The position numbers and the translations under genes are program-made. A stretch of DNA of 60,524 nt from W0P28-013 sp051870755 (GTDB lineage: Bacteria; Bacteroidota; Bacteroidia; Bacteroidales; Paludibacteraceae): assembly GCA_051870755.1 (NCBI GenBank), contig JBJECE010000014.1:1-60524 (forward strand), in the 5' to 3' direction. Of the stretch, positions 40,756 to 50,181 are shown one piece after another. Below the pieces are notes generated by a model that ran no database searches, was not told where the DNA came from, and was given only the letters and a program-made list of their open reading frames with translations. Numbering within the stretch: position 1 is the stretch's first letter; each line of letters begins with the position of its first letter.

Positions 40756-42759
40756 TTAAGCCAAAAATTGACGTATGCGTTCGGCCACTTGTACCGGTGT
40801 GAAACCGAGTTTTTCGTCGAGCACTTTGTATGGTGCCGAAAATCCGAACGATTCGAGGCCGTAAACAATGCCATCGACGCCAACCAATCCTTCGAGATTG
40901 ACCGGCAGGCCGGCAGTCAAGCCAAATTTCTTGACACCGTGCGGCAATATTTGTTCCTGATATTCAGCCGATTGCGAGCGGAACAAGCCTTCGGACGGCA
41001 CCGATACCACGCGTACACGTTTGCCTTCGGCACGCAGAATGGCAGCGGCTTCGCTCAAAGTGGACACTTCGCTGCCCGATGCCACCAAAATGACGTCGGG
41101 ATTGCCGTCGCACGTTACGATGTAGGCGCCATGGGCGGCATCGCGCTGATCGGTTGGCAAGTCGTTGATGTTCTGGCGGCTCAAGATGATGGCCGACGGT
41201 GTAGCCGTGTTTTCCATCATCAGTTTGTAGCATGCGGTGCACTCTTCGGCATCGGCCGGACGGAGCACGAGCATCGAGTTTTTGCCGTGGTGATTTTTCA
41301 GTTTTTCCATCAAGCGGATTTGCGCTTCCTGTTCGACGGGTTCGTGCGTGGGGCCGTCTTCGCCAACGCGGAAAGCATCGTGCGACCAGATGAATTTGAC
41401 GGGCAATTCCATCAGCGCGGCCATACGAACAGCCGGTTTCATATAGTCGGAGAAAACGAAGAATGTGGCGCATGCAGCGATGACGCCTCCGTGCAAGGCC
41501 ATGCCCAAGCAAACGCAGGCCATGGTGAGTTCGGCTACACCGGCTTGCAGGAATGCGCCGCTGAAATCGCCGCGTGTCATGGCGTGTGTCTGTTTGAGGA
41601 AACCGTCGGTTTTGTCGGAGTTCGACAAGTCGGCCGACGACACAATCATATTTTCGACCTGTTTGGCCAACTGTCCGAGCACTGCGGCCGAAGCGGCGCG
41701 TGTGGCGCTGTTGGGTTTCTGCTCCACTTTGCTCCAATCGATTTTTGGTGCTTTGCCCGAGAAAAACAGTTCCAATTTGGCGGCCAATTCAGGATTGGCT
41801 TTTGCCCATTCGGCTTGAGCAGCACGTTTTTTAGCAACGATTTCTTTCAGTTCGGCTTCGCGTTTAGCATAAATTTCTTTGGTTTCGGCAAAGAATTGGA
41901 AAGCGTTGTCGGGGTCGCCGCCGAGGGCTTTCACCGTGTTGCGATAGGCATCGCCGCCGAGCGGCGCGCCGTGTGTGGCGCAGTTGTGTTCGAAACTCGA
42001 GCCATCGGCTTTGAGTGCGCCTTTGCCCATGATGGTGTGTCCGATGATGAGTGTCGGGCGCTCGTGTTCGGCTTTGGCGGCTGTGAGTGCTTCGCGAATG
42101 GCTTTCACGTCGTGTCCATCGATTTTGATGACGCGCCAGCCCCATGCTTCGTATTTTTTAGCGGTATCTTCGCACGTTACAGCCGATGTTTCGGTCGAGA
42201 GTTGGATGTCGTTGGCATCGTAGAACATGATGAGGTTGTCCAAGCCGAGCGTTCCGGCAATGCGTCCGGCGCCTTGCGAAATTTCCTCCTGCACGCCACC
42301 ATCCGAAATGTAGGCGTAGATGGTTTGGTTCATCACGTCGCCGAATTTGGCTTTCAGGAATTTGGCAGCGATGGCTGCGCCCACGGCAAAGGTGTGTCCT
42401 TGTCCGAGCGGTCCCGATGTGTTTTCGATGCCGCGCATCACGTCCACTTCGGGGTGTCCCGGCGTTACACTGCCCCACTGACGCAGTTGTTGCAGGTCGT
42501 CGAGCGAGAATTTGCCGGTGCAAGCCAACACAGAATAGAGCATCGGCGCCATGTGTCCCGGATCGAGGAAAAAGCGGTCGCGACTTGCCCAACGCGGGTC
42601 TTGCGGGTCGTATTCCAAAAATTCGGAATAGAGCACGTTGATGAAATCGGCGCCCCCCATAGCGCCACCCGGGTGTCCGGAATTGGCTTTTTCGACCATC
42701 GAAGCGGCTAACACGCGAATGTTGTCGGCAGCTCGGTTCATTTGTTCAATTGTGTTCAT
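40756..42759 (-). CDS. tkt: Transketolase
   Basis: The thiamine-diphosphate enzyme moves two-carbon units between sugar phosphates in the pentose phosphate pathway. The 667-residue length is standard. The N-terminal domain has SGHPGGAMGGAD and the TPP-binding GPLGQGHTFAVGAA; the central motif is FSDYMKPAVRMAALMELPVKF with IWSHDAFRVGEDGPTHEPVEQ. The C-terminal domain ends around FGLTAG and GLESFGFSAPYKVL. It lies 24 bases downstream of thrS, and the two are probably one transcript. Confidence 0.97.
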   Translation of the reverse strand: MNTIEQMNRAADNIRVLAASMVEKANSGHPGGAMGGADFINVLYSEFLEYDPQDPRWASRDRFFLDPGHMAPMLYSVLACTGKFSLDDLQQLRQWGSVTPGHPEVDVMRGIENTSGPLGQGHTFAVGAAIAAKFLKAKFGDVMNQTIYAYISDGGVQEEISQGAGRIAGTLGLDNLIMFYDANDIQLSTETSAVTCEDTAKKYEAWGWRVIKIDGHDVKAIREALTAAKAEHERPTLIIGHTIMGKGALKADGSSFEHNCATHGAPLGGDAYRNTVKALGGDPDNAFQFFAETKEIYAKREAELKEIVAKKRAAQAEWAKANPELAAKLELFFSGKAPKIDWSKVEQKPNSATRAASAAVLGQLAKQVENMIVSSADLSNSDKTDGFLKQTHAMTRGDFSGAFLQAGVAELTMACVCLGMALHGGVIAACATFFVFSDYMKPAVRMAALMELPVKFIWSHDAFRVGEDGPTHEPVEQEAQIRLMEKLKNHHGKNSMLVLRPADAEECTACYKLMMENTATPSAIILSRQNINDLPTDQRDAAHGAYIVTCDGNPDVILVASGSEVSTLSEAAAILRAEGKRVRVVSVPSEGLFRSQSAEYQEQILPHGVKKFGLTAGLPVNLEGLVGVDGIVYGLESFGFSAPYKVLDEKLGFTPVQVAERIRQFLA

Positions 42760-42783
42760 GATTTTTAATATTTAAGGTGTTTT

Positions 42784-44724
42784 TTAATAAGCATTCATCA
42801 TGTTTTTCACTTCGTCGTTGACCATGGCAGCAAACGCGTCGGGCGTCATAATGCCTTTGTCGCCTTCGCCTTGTTTGCGTACCGAAATGGTGCCGTCGGC
42901 GGCCTCTTTTTCGCCTACAATCAACAAGTAAGGGATGCGTTTGAGTTCGTTGTCACGGATTTTGCGACCGATTTTTTCGTCGCGAAAATCGCCGATGGTG
43001 CGTACGTCGAGAATGTTGAGACGGTTGGCCACTTGTTGTGCATAGTCGTTGTATTTTTCGCTGATTGGCAGCACCACGGCTTGGTCGGGCAAGAGCCACA
43101 ATGGGAATTTGCCGCCCGTGTGTTCGATAAGCACGGCCACAAAGCGTTCCATCGAGCCGAATGGTGCGCGGTGAATCATCACCGGACGATGTTTAACGTT
43201 GTCGGTGCCGGTATATTCGAGGTCGAAGCGTTCCGGCAGGTTGTAATCGACCTGAATGGTACCCAACTGCCAGCGGCGGCCGATGGCGTCTTTGACCATG
43301 AAGTCGAGTTTCGGGCCGTAGAAAGCAGCCTCGCCATACTCCACTTTGGCATTCAGGCCTTTCTCTTGGCATGCCTCAACGATAGAGCGTTCGGCCTTTT
43401 CCCATACTTCGTCGCTACCGACATATTTTTCGTGGTCGTTGGGGTCGCGCAACGAGATTTGCGCTTCGAAACTTTCGAATTTCAACGCTTTGAAAATGAT
43501 GGAGATGATGTCCATGACGCGCAAAAATTCGTCTTTCACTTGGTCGGGGCGGCAGAATATGTGTGCATCGTCCTGCGTGAACGAGCGCACACGCGTCAGT
43601 CCGTGCAGTTCGCCGCTCTGTTCGTAGCGATAGACCGTACCAAATTCGGCGATGCGCAGCGGCAGATCTTTGTACGAGCGTGGCGTGTTTTTGTAAATCA
43701 TGCAGTGATGCGGGCAGTTCATCGGTTTCAGCAGATAGACTTCGCCCTCTTCCGGCGTGGTTATCGGTTGGAAACTATCTTTGCCGTAGTGGTCCCAGTG
43801 GCCTGACGTTACATAGAGTTGTTTGCCGCCGATGTGCGGTGTCATCACCTCCTGATAGCCGTAGCGTTTTTGAATCGTGCGCAGGAATTCTTGCAAGCGC
43901 AAACGCAGTGCGGTTCCTTTCGGCAGCCAGAGCGGCAGGCCTTTGCCTACCATGTCGGAGAAGGTGAAAAGTTCCATCTCTTTACCGATTTTGCGGTGGT
44001 CGCGTTTTTTGGCTTCTTCGAGCATGACCAGATATTCGTCGAGCATTTTTTTCTTGGGGAACGAAATGCCGTAGATGCGTGTCAGTTGCGGACGATGTTC
44101 GTCGCCGCGCCAATAGGCACCGGCCACGCTCAACAGTTTGATGGCTTTGATTTCGCCGGCGTTGGGCAAATGCGGACCGCGACACAGATCGACAAAAGCA
44201 CCTTGTCGATAGAGCGTGATGGTTCCGTCGGCGAGTTCCGATATGAGTTCGACTTTGTAGTTTTCGCCTTTGGCTTCGAACATTTTCAGGGCATCGGCTT
44301 TCGAAATATCTTCGCGCACAACGGCCTCTTTTTTGGCAGCCAATTCGGCCATTTTCTTTTCGATTTTTTCCAAATCGGTTTCTTTGATGACTTCGCCATT
44401 GGCGGGTTCTACATCATAGTAGAAGCCGTTTTCGATGGCCGGCCCGATGCCGAATTTGATGCCGGGATACAACTCGGTGAGCGCTTCGGCCAACAGGTGT
44501 GCCGATGTGTGCCAAAAGGTGTGTTTGGCTTCGTCGTCCTCCCATTTGTGCAGTTTCAGCGTGCTATCCTCTGTTATCGGGCGCGACAAATCGCGCACTT
44601 CGCCATTGACCGTAGCCGCCAACACTTCGGCAGCCAAACGCGGGCTGATACTTTCGGCTATCTGTAAAGCGGTGGTACCTGCTTGATACTCACGCACTGA
44701 GCCGTCCGGAAATGTAATTTTCAT
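42784..44724 (-). CDS. thrS: Threonyl-tRNA synthetase
   Basis: The class II enzyme charges tRNA-Thr. The 646-residue protein has an N-terminal TGS domain (MKITFPDGSVREYQAGTTAL), the editing domain with HTSAHLLAEAL near residue 75, the catalytic core (MNCPHHCMIYKN with the zinc Cys, motif 2 region RIAEFGTVYRYEQSGELHGL) and an anticodon-binding domain (VVLPISEKYNDYAQQV). The usual translation partners infC-rpmI-rplT are absent; tkt follows instead. The leader carries a perfect 14-base palindrome that may matter for control. Confidence 0.97.
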   Translation of the reverse strand: MKITFPDGSVREYQAGTTALQIAESISPRLAAEVLAATVNGEVRDLSRPITEDSTLKLHKWEDDEAKHTFWHTSAHLLAEALTELYPGIKFGIGPAIENGFYYDVEPANGEVIKETDLEKIEKKMAELAAKKEAVVREDISKADALKMFEAKGENYKVELISELADGTITLYRQGAFVDLCRGPHLPNAGEIKAIKLLSVAGAYWRGDEHRPQLTRIYGISFPKKKMLDEYLVMLEEAKKRDHRKIGKEMELFTFSDMVGKGLPLWLPKGTALRLRLQEFLRTIQKRYGYQEVMTPHIGGKQLYVTSGHWDHYGKDSFQPITTPEEGEVYLLKPMNCPHHCMIYKNTPRSYKDLPLRIAEFGTVYRYEQSGELHGLTRVRSFTQDDAHIFCRPDQVKDEFLRVMDIISIIFKALKFESFEAQISLRDPNDHEKYVGSDEVWEKAERSIVEACQEKGLNAKVEYGEAAFYGPKLDFMVKDAIGRRWQLGTIQVDYNLPERFDLEYTGTDNVKHRPVMIHRAPFGSMERFVAVLIEHTGGKFPLWLLPDQAVVLPISEKYNDYAQQVANRLNILDVRTIGDFRDEKIGRKIRDNELKRIPYLLIVGEKEAADGTISVRKQGEGDKGIMTPDAFAAMVNDEVKNMMNAY

Positions 44725-44767
44725 ATCTGTTTCTTTCTTTAATTTGTTAATTGCTGTTCGCCGCGAC

Positions 44768-44781
44768 CACTCGCGCGAGTG
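44768..44781 (-). promoter_or_regulatory. Palindrome in the thrS leader
   Basis: CACTCGCGCGAGTG is self-complementary and lies between the thrS promoter and its ATG. It could form a hairpin in the mRNA leader. A role in autoregulation is speculative. Confidence 0.4.
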
Positions 44782-44799
44782 TCAGCGGTATTCAACCTG

Positions 44800-44807
44800 C
44801 AAAGATA
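44800..44807 (-). promoter_or_regulatory. -7 box for thrS-tkt
   Basis: TATCTTTG on the minus strand, 76 bases upstream of the thrS ATG. It leaves a leader of about 70 bases. Confidence 0.6.
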
Positions 44808-44890
44808 CAAAAATATTTGCTAAATGCCAAAAGTATGGAAAAATTGCATAAAACTTTTGCACAAATGCGTTATCGTTTTAGATTTTTGCT

Positions 44891-44898
44891 TAACTTTG
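44891..44898 (+). promoter_or_regulatory. -7 box for the plsC operon
   Basis: TAACTTTG lies 24 bases before ATG 44922. Confidence 0.65.
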
Positions 44899-44921
44899 CC
44901 CACAATTTTAATATATAGTGT

Positions 44922-45659
44922 ATGATGACAAAAATATGGTATCCGTTGTATGTGGTTTACGAATTTTGCGTGTTCATTCCCATCGGGTTGGTTATAACGC
45001 TATTGACGGCCGTTACCACCATTTGCATATCGCCATTTAGCAAAAGCGCCAAGTGGGGATATTATCCGGCCATTTTGTGGGCGCGTTTGTTGTGTTGGTT
45101 GGCGTTTGTGCGTGTGCGCATTGTGGGGCGCGACCTGTACGATGCTCAAAAATCGTATATTTTTGTGGCCAATCATCAGAGCATTTACGACATTTTTCCG
45201 ATTTACGGCTACATCGATAGTCGTTTTGTGTGGATTATGAAAAAAGAGATCGAAAAAATTCCTTTTATCGGCAGAGCGTGCAGTGCAGCCGGCCACATTT
45301 TTATCGATCGCAGCAGCGCCATCAAGGCCAAACGCAGCATGGACATAGCTGAACGCAAGTTGCGCAACGGACTGTCGGTTGTGATTTTTGCTGAAGGACA
45401 CCGCACGCGCGATGGTCATCTCGGGGCATTCAAGCGTGGCGCATTCAGCATTGCGGCCGACCTGCATCTGCCGGTGGTTCCCATTACCATCAACGGCGCG
45501 TACGATGTGTTGCCGACCGGTTCGTGCTTGATACATCCCGGCACCATCGAACTGCGGTTTCATCAGCCTATCGACACGCAGGCGCTGACACACGACAACC
45601 TGAACGAATTTGTCGAGCAGACGCGCAACATTATCGCAAACGATTTGACGACACGGTGA
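44922..45659 (+). CDS. plsC: 1-acylglycerol-3-phosphate acyltransferase
   Basis: The 245-residue inner-membrane enzyme makes phosphatidic acid from lysophosphatidic acid. An N-terminal hydrophobic segment (FCVFIPIGLVITLLTAVTTI) precedes the catalytic NHQSIYD (HX4D) near residue 84. Then come GHIFIDRS, FAEGHRTRDG (the FPEGTRS equivalent) and VVPITINGAYDVLP. Length and motifs are typical. Its stop codon overlaps the GTG start of the next gene (GTGA), so the two are translationally coupled. Confidence 0.92.
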   Translation: MMTKIWYPLYVVYEFCVFIPIGLVITLLTAVTTICISPFSKSAKWGYYPAILWARLLCWLAFVRVRIVGRDLYDAQKSYIFVANHQSIYDIFPIYGYIDSRFVWIMKKEIEKIPFIGRACSAAGHIFIDRSSAIKAKRSMDIAERKLRNGLSVVIFAEGHRTRDGHLGAFKRGAFSIAADLHLPVVPITINGAYDVLPTGSCLIHPGTIELRFHQPIDTQALTHDNLNEFVEQTRNIIANDLTTR

Positions 45660-47533
45660 AAAAACTATTGGCCATATTGTTTGTATGTATTTGTGTTACA
45701 GACATTCAGGCACAATACTACTCTACCAAATCGCGCAAAGCCATCGATTTGTTTGAACAAGCGCGCATCACCTACAATGCCGCCGAACGCGAAGCGTTGT
45801 TGGCCAAAGCCATCAGCAAGGACAAAAATTTCGTGGAAGCCTATTGGTTGCAAGCGCAACACGCCTTGCGCAACAACCATTACGACCAAGCCTTGCAGAT
45901 TTTAGCCAAAATAGACCGGCCGACATTTGCGCGCCACTGCGAAACACAGGCTATGATAGCCGAAATTTATTATCTGTCGGGACGTTACGCACAAGCCGTC
46001 GAAAAGGCCGAAGCCATTACTGATGGCGGTTACATGCGTCAGAAAATGAAGATGTTGGAACGTTTCAACACGGCATTGCAGTTGTACGAAAATCCGGTGC
46101 CGTTCGACCCCGTCAATCTGAAAACCATCAACACGCGTTTCGACGACTATTTCCCGAGCATCACAGCCGATGGACGCATGATTTCGACCACCGTATTGGT
46201 CGATGAAACACCCTATTATAATCAGGAAGATTTGTATTGGAGCCGTCGGCAAGATGATGGCACATGGCAAATAGCACGGCCGTTGTCTGCGCCGATGAAT
46301 ACCGACCAAAACGAAGGTTCGCAAAGTTTTTCGGCCGACGGACGCTATATGTTTTTTGTGGCGTGCGACCGCAAGGACGGCGTCGGCAGTTGCGACATCT
46401 ATTACGCGTTGCGCATCGGCAACGGTTGGAGCAATCCCATCTGCATTGGAGCGCCGGTGAACACGCCCTATTGGGAGAGCAATCCGGTGCTGTCGCCCGC
46501 CGGCGACGAATTATTTTTTGTATCGAGCCGACCGCCGTGTCTTGGTGGCAAAGATATTTGGCATTGCCGTGTGGAGATAGCAGAAAATGGTTTGTTGCAA
46601 TTCTCCGATGCTGCGAATTTAGGTGCGCCCATCAACACCGACCAAGACGACTATGCGCCATTCATTCACGCCGACAATCAAACGCTCTATTTTGCATCGA
46701 ACGGTCATTTTGGTTTGGGACGCAGCGATATTTTTGTGTCGCGACGCACGGCCGATGGTTGGAGTGTGCCGCAAAACATCGGTTATCCCATCAACAGCAA
46801 CGGCGATGAGGCCGGTTTCGTAGTCGATGCTGCCGGCACAAAAGCCTATTTCGCCTCCGATCGCATCGAACAGAATGGCCAGAAACTCGACATCTACGAA
46901 ATTACCCTGCCCGAGTCGGTGCGTCCTGCGCCGATGGCCTTCGTCAGCGGACGTGTGTTTAACGCCACCAGCCGGCACAACATCGATGCTGTGGTCGAGA
47001 TTTTCGACACCGACAGCGCTCGCAAAATTTACGAATCCATTTCCGACCGGCAGCTCGGCGAATTTACGGCTTATCTGCCTATCGATGGGCATTTTGGAAT
47101 CAATGTCCACCGCAAAGGATTTTTATTCTATTCAGGCAATATCGCCTCGACTAACGATTCGTTGCTGATTGCGCTACAACCGGCCAAACCGGGTACCAAA
47201 ATCGTGTTGCACAATCTCTTTTTTGCATTCAATTCGGCAGAAATAGAGCCACAATCAACGACCGAAATTGCTCATTTAACGCGGTTTATGCGTCAAAACC
47301 CGAAAGTACGCATCGAAATTGTCGGTCATACGGACAACATTGGTACCGAAAGCTACAACCTGCAACTGAGTCAGGCGCGTGCCGACGCCTTGCGACGTGC
47401 GCTGATTGAACAAAACATTGCCGCCGAGCGCATTGCAGCATCAGGACGAGGCAGCAGCGAACCCGTGGCCGACAACACCACCGAAGCCGGACGCGCCGCC
47501 AATCGCCGCGTAGAGATACACATTATAGAATAA
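45656..47533 (+). CDS. PorE-like protein: TPR, beta-propeller, CRD and OmpA domains
   Basis: A 625-residue exported protein. The GTG at 45656 is chosen because it gives MKKLLAILFVCICVTDIQAQ as signal peptide and overlaps the plsC stop; longer frames lie inside plsC. Order: TPR helices (about 25-140), PD40/WD40-like beta-propeller repeats (about 160-425, FPSITADGRMIS, SQSFSADGRYMFF), a carboxypeptidase-regulatory-like beta sandwich (FVSGRVFNATSRHNIDAVVE, about 428-515), and a C-terminal OmpA domain (IEIVGHTDNIGTESYNLQLSQ RADALR) that binds peptidoglycan. This order is that of PorE, a type IX secretion component. Unlike PorE there is no lipobox, so identity is only likely. Confidence 0.82.
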   Translation: MKKLLAILFVCICVTDIQAQYYSTKSRKAIDLFEQARITYNAAEREALLAKAISKDKNFVEAYWLQAQHALRNNHYDQALQILAKIDRPTFARHCETQAMIAEIYYLSGRYAQAVEKAEAITDGGYMRQKMKMLERFNTALQLYENPVPFDPVNLKTINTRFDDYFPSITADGRMISTTVLVDETPYYNQEDLYWSRRQDDGTWQIARPLSAPMNTDQNEGSQSFSADGRYMFFVACDRKDGVGSCDIYYALRIGNGWSNPICIGAPVNTPYWESNPVLSPAGDELFFVSSRPPCLGGKDIWHCRVEIAENGLLQFSDAANLGAPINTDQDDYAPFIHADNQTLYFASNGHFGLGRSDIFVSRRTADGWSVPQNIGYPINSNGDEAGFVVDAAGTKAYFASDRIEQNGQKLDIYEITLPESVRPAPMAFVSGRVFNATSRHNIDAVVEIFDTDSARKIYESISDRQLGEFTAYLPIDGHFGINVHRKGFLFYSGNIASTNDSLLIALQPAKPGTKIVLHNLFFAFNSAEIEPQSTTEIAHLTRFMRQNPKVRIEIVGHTDNIGTESYNLQLSQARADALRRALIEQNIAAERIAASGRGSSEPVADNTTEAGRAANRRVEIHIIE

Positions 47534-47542
47534 CTCACCGAC

Positions 47543-47953
47543 ATGACACAACAAACAACCTTTGTGCTGCAACCCAAACGACGTGGTTTCCATCTGATAA
47601 CCAACGAAATATGCAGCCATTTGCCCGCCTTGCCGGAGTGCGGACTACTCCACTTGTTCATACAACACACATCGGCAGCCTTGAGCCTGAACGAAAACGC
47701 CGATCCCGATGTTCAAACCGACCTCCAGAGTGCCTTCAATCAGTTGGTGCGCGAACGCGAACCCTACTACACGCACACCTGCGAAGGCGACGACGATATG
47801 CCGGCGCACATCAAAAGCACGCTGATTGGGGCAAGCATCACCATTCCGATAAGCCGACATCGGCTGAACCTCGGCACATGGCAAGGAATTTATTTGTGCG
47901 AATTTCGCAACCGCGCAACAGGACGTCATATTGTGGCAACCATCATCGAATAA
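47543..47953 (+). CDS. YjbQ family protein (UPF0047)
   Basis: The 136-residue protein matches the YjbQ/UPF0047 family, small trimeric proteins with reported weak thiamine-phosphate synthase activity. Conserved blocks are LLHLFIQHTSAALSLNENAD, HTCEGDDDMPAHIKSTLIG and LGTWQGIYLCEFRN, with the His residues that may bind metal. It follows the OmpA-type gene by 9 bases and is probably part of the plsC transcript. No thiamine genes are near, so its role is open. Confidence 0.9.
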   Translation: MTQQTTFVLQPKRRGFHLITNEICSHLPALPECGLLHLFIQHTSAALSLNENADPDVQTDLQSAFNQLVREREPYYTHTCEGDDDMPAHIKSTLIGASITIPISRHRLNLGTWQGIYLCEFRNRATGRHIVATIIE

Positions 47954-47957
47954 CAAA

Positions 47958-47999
47958 TGCGAATATACATATAAAGAAAAATTATATTATATATTCGCA
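47958..47999. promoter_or_regulatory. Inverted repeat upstream of the SUI1-type gene
   Basis: TGCGAATATA (47958-47967) and TATATTCGCA (47990-47999) are perfect 10-base arms with 22 bases between. The repeat ends 15 bases before ATG 48015. It shares TGCGAATA with the repeat ahead of valS. It could be a protein site or a leader hairpin. Confidence 0.5.
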
Positions 48000-48014
48000 A
48001 ACACATAACACGCT

Positions 48015-48356
48015 ATGAAACAACAGAATAACGATTGGAAGTCGCGATTAAACATTGTCTATTCCACAAATCCCGATTTTGCCTACGAAACCGTGGAAGA
48101 AAACACCGCTACCACCCTGCCACCGCAGCAGCAAAAACTGCATGTACAACTCGAACGGCGCAATCGGGGCGGTAAAGCCGTAACGCTTGTCAGCGGCTTT
48201 GTTGGTACTGACGATGACCTGAAAGAACTCGGTCGCCTGTTGAAAACTCGCTGCGGCGTAGGCGGTTCTGCCAAAGATGGCGAAATAATAATTCAAGGCG
48301 AATGGGTTGAAAAGGTAAAAACACTGCTCGCCGAACTCGGTTACAGAGTCAAATAA
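48015..48356 (+). CDS. SUI1/eIF1-like translation factor (YciH type)
   Basis: The 113-residue protein has an extended N-terminus and a C-terminal SUI1 domain: KAVTLVSGFVGTDDDLKELG, then LLKTRCGVGGSAKDGEIIIQGEW and a final LAELGYRVK. The GVGG-xxK-x-G/E-x-IxIQG signature is typical of YciH, which helps proofread initiation codon selection. Bacteroidetes commonly carry one copy. It may be transcribed with the plsC operon or from the region of the inverted repeat just upstream; I see no good -7 box. Confidence 0.9.
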   Translation: MKQQNNDWKSRLNIVYSTNPDFAYETVEENTATTLPPQQQKLHVQLERRNRGGKAVTLVSGFVGTDDDLKELGRLLKTRCGVGGSAKDGEIIIQGEWVEKVKTLLAELGYRVK

Positions 48357-48381
48357 ATTCGCCAGAAAAACGGCATTTGCA

Positions 48382-49707
48382 TTACGTCAGATTCATGCGA
48401 ATGCGCCACGCCGCCGGATAGAGATTATTACAGCGATTGCCAATGTTTTTCACCCAGCCGAGCGGCACTTGCCGATAGGTAACCAACAAAAATCCTTTGG
48501 GCGCATCGGGCAGAAAAATCGCTTCGCAACGCAAATACCGCAAAGCAGTTTCCAGATCGACCTCCACTCTATTAAACGCCTCAGCATTAAGCACTTTGCT
48601 CAGCGCCAAACTCGGTTGCGGCAGAAAATCGCGCCCTTTTTGTTCGGCCAAAGCCACGCCAAAATGCAAAACATGCAGTTGTTTGAGGCAAACTTGCAGC
48701 AAACCGATGTGCGACCATGCAAAGGCATACTGTTTGCCGAGATGTTCGAGATGCGCGTATAAATCGCTATCGTTCAAATAGTTAATGAATTGAGAATCGG
48801 CGAGTCTTCGATATTGTGTTTTAGTGTGTATCTTGGCAGATGGTTCAGCATCGAGTTTGCGCAACACGCTGATAAACAAGCCCTCGCCACGCGTTTTGTG
48901 CGGATAGAAATGGTATCCTTCAGCCGTTTCGGTGATTTGCCATGCCGGATCGATGGGCAAACGCAATAGTTCGGCACCGAACCGGTTACAAAGCCAACGC
49001 ACATTTTCTTCGTTTTCGAACGGATTGTAAGTGCAAGTGCTGTAAATCAAAATGCCGTTGGTTTTCAGGCAATGCCACGCGGCCTGCAAAATGTCGCGTT
49101 GGCGCTCGACACAGTGTTGCACATTGGCCGGCGACCACTCGGCCACAGCCGTATCATCCTTTCGAAACATGCCTTCGCCGGAGCAAGGTGCATCGACCAA
49201 AACAGCATCGAACGTGCCTGCAAAAGTGGCAAAATCGGACGGCGCATTATTGGTAACAATCACATTCGGATTGCCCCATTTTTGCAGATTTTCGGATAAG
49301 ATGTGTGCGCGTTGTCGTACAAATTCGTTGGCCACTAACAAGCCGCCGTGGCTCACATGTTGCGATAGTAAAGTCGATTTGCCACCGGGCGCCGCGCACA
49401 TATCGAGCACCATAGCATCGGACGCAACAAACTGATTTACAGTGTATTGCAAAAACATCGACGACGCTTCCTGCACATAGTAGACGCCGGCATGAAACCA
49501 AGGGTCGCGCGTAAAATTCGGGCGTTCGGACAGATAGTGTCCCTGCGGGCACCACGGCACTCTATCGCCATCGACAGGTAGATCGGTTTTGTCGTTCCAG
49601 CGAACACTCGTTATCGGCGCTTCGTTCAACGCCGCTTCAAACTGCGCCCATTCGTCCCCAAATAGCGGTTTCAGGGTGGCAACAAACTCAGCCGGTAGCA
49701 ATGGCAT
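48382..49707 (-). CDS. RsmF-like rRNA cytosine-C5 methyltransferase
   Basis: This 441-residue SAM-dependent enzyme belongs to the NOL1/NOP2/Sun family. The N-terminal region (VRWNDKTDLPVDGDRVPWCP) precedes the SAM-binding block VLDMCAAPGGKSTLLSQ, motif IV VDAPCSGEGMFRK and motif VI ILIYSTCTYNPFENEE, whose Cys is the expected nucleophile. A C-terminal PUA/RsmF-like domain (PKGFLLVTYRQVPLGWVKNIGNRCNNLYP) binds RNA. RsmF modifies 16S rRNA in E. coli; the site here is unproven. It is the last gene of parC-DUF2147-rsmF. Confidence 0.92.
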   Translation of the reverse strand: MPLLPAEFVATLKPLFGDEWAQFEAALNEAPITSVRWNDKTDLPVDGDRVPWCPQGHYLSERPNFTRDPWFHAGVYYVQEASSMFLQYTVNQFVASDAMVLDMCAAPGGKSTLLSQHVSHGGLLVANEFVRQRAHILSENLQKWGNPNVIVTNNAPSDFATFAGTFDAVLVDAPCSGEGMFRKDDTAVAEWSPANVQHCVERQRDILQAAWHCLKTNGILIYSTCTYNPFENEENVRWLCNRFGAELLRLPIDPAWQITETAEGYHFYPHKTRGEGLFISVLRKLDAEPSAKIHTKTQYRRLADSQFINYLNDSDLYAHLEHLGKQYAFAWSHIGLLQVCLKQLHVLHFGVALAEQKGRDFLPQPSLALSKVLNAEAFNRVEVDLETALRYLRCEAIFLPDAPKGFLLVTYRQVPLGWVKNIGNRCNNLYPAAWRIRMNLT

Positions 49708-49717
49708 GTGGTTGTGG

Positions 49718-50179
49718 TTATTCGATTTTATCCCAATACATTGTCAGGCCGAACATCGACACGCCCCAATAGCCGCGCACGCGCAGTGTCGAGTCGTTTT
49801 CGAAACGCATGTACGATCGGTAGAAACGTCCGTTCTGCGGATTGTACACTTCGCCGTTTTGCCACTCTTTTTCGTCTTTGTTGTAGGCCAAATGACGCAT
49901 CATCACCACGCTGTCGCATGGCGTATTGCGCAGTGCCGGATTCGGATTATTGACATCGCGGCGGCGTGTGCCATCGGGATTGTTCGGGTGGTTCATCCAC
50001 ACCACTTGTGCATCGTAAGTGCCTTGTGCTGTGCGGTATATACGCACTTTGCACTGTTCGCCGGAGGTGAATTTATCGACCACGTAATACAAGCCGCAGA
50101 TTTTGTCGGCTTCGGTGTCGGCAAAGACGCTTATCACCGGCAGAAACATCAATATGCACATTAAAAGCAATTCTATCAT
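49718..50179 (-). CDS. DUF2147 exported protein
   Basis: The 153-residue protein has a signal peptide (ELLLMCILMFLPVISVFA) and a DUF2147 beta-rich domain with GLYYVVDKFTSGEQCKVRIYRTAQGTYDAQVVW and the closing GYWGVSMFGLTMYWDKIE. The family is probably lipocalin-like and is exported; its function is unknown. It lies 2 bases after parC and 10 before the methyltransferase gene. Confidence 0.85.
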   Translation of the reverse strand: MIELLLMCILMFLPVISVFADTEADKICGLYYVVDKFTSGEQCKVRIYRTAQGTYDAQVVWMNHPNNPDGTRRRDVNNPNPALRNTPCDSVVMMRHLAYNKDEKEWQNGEVYNPQNGRFYRSYMRFENDSTLRVRGYWGVSMFGLTMYWDKIE

Positions 50180-50181
50180 AG

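Noticed and set aside
40552..42711. 719-codon open frame antisense to tkt
   Set aside because: Same codon-bias effect opposite a clear transketolase gene.
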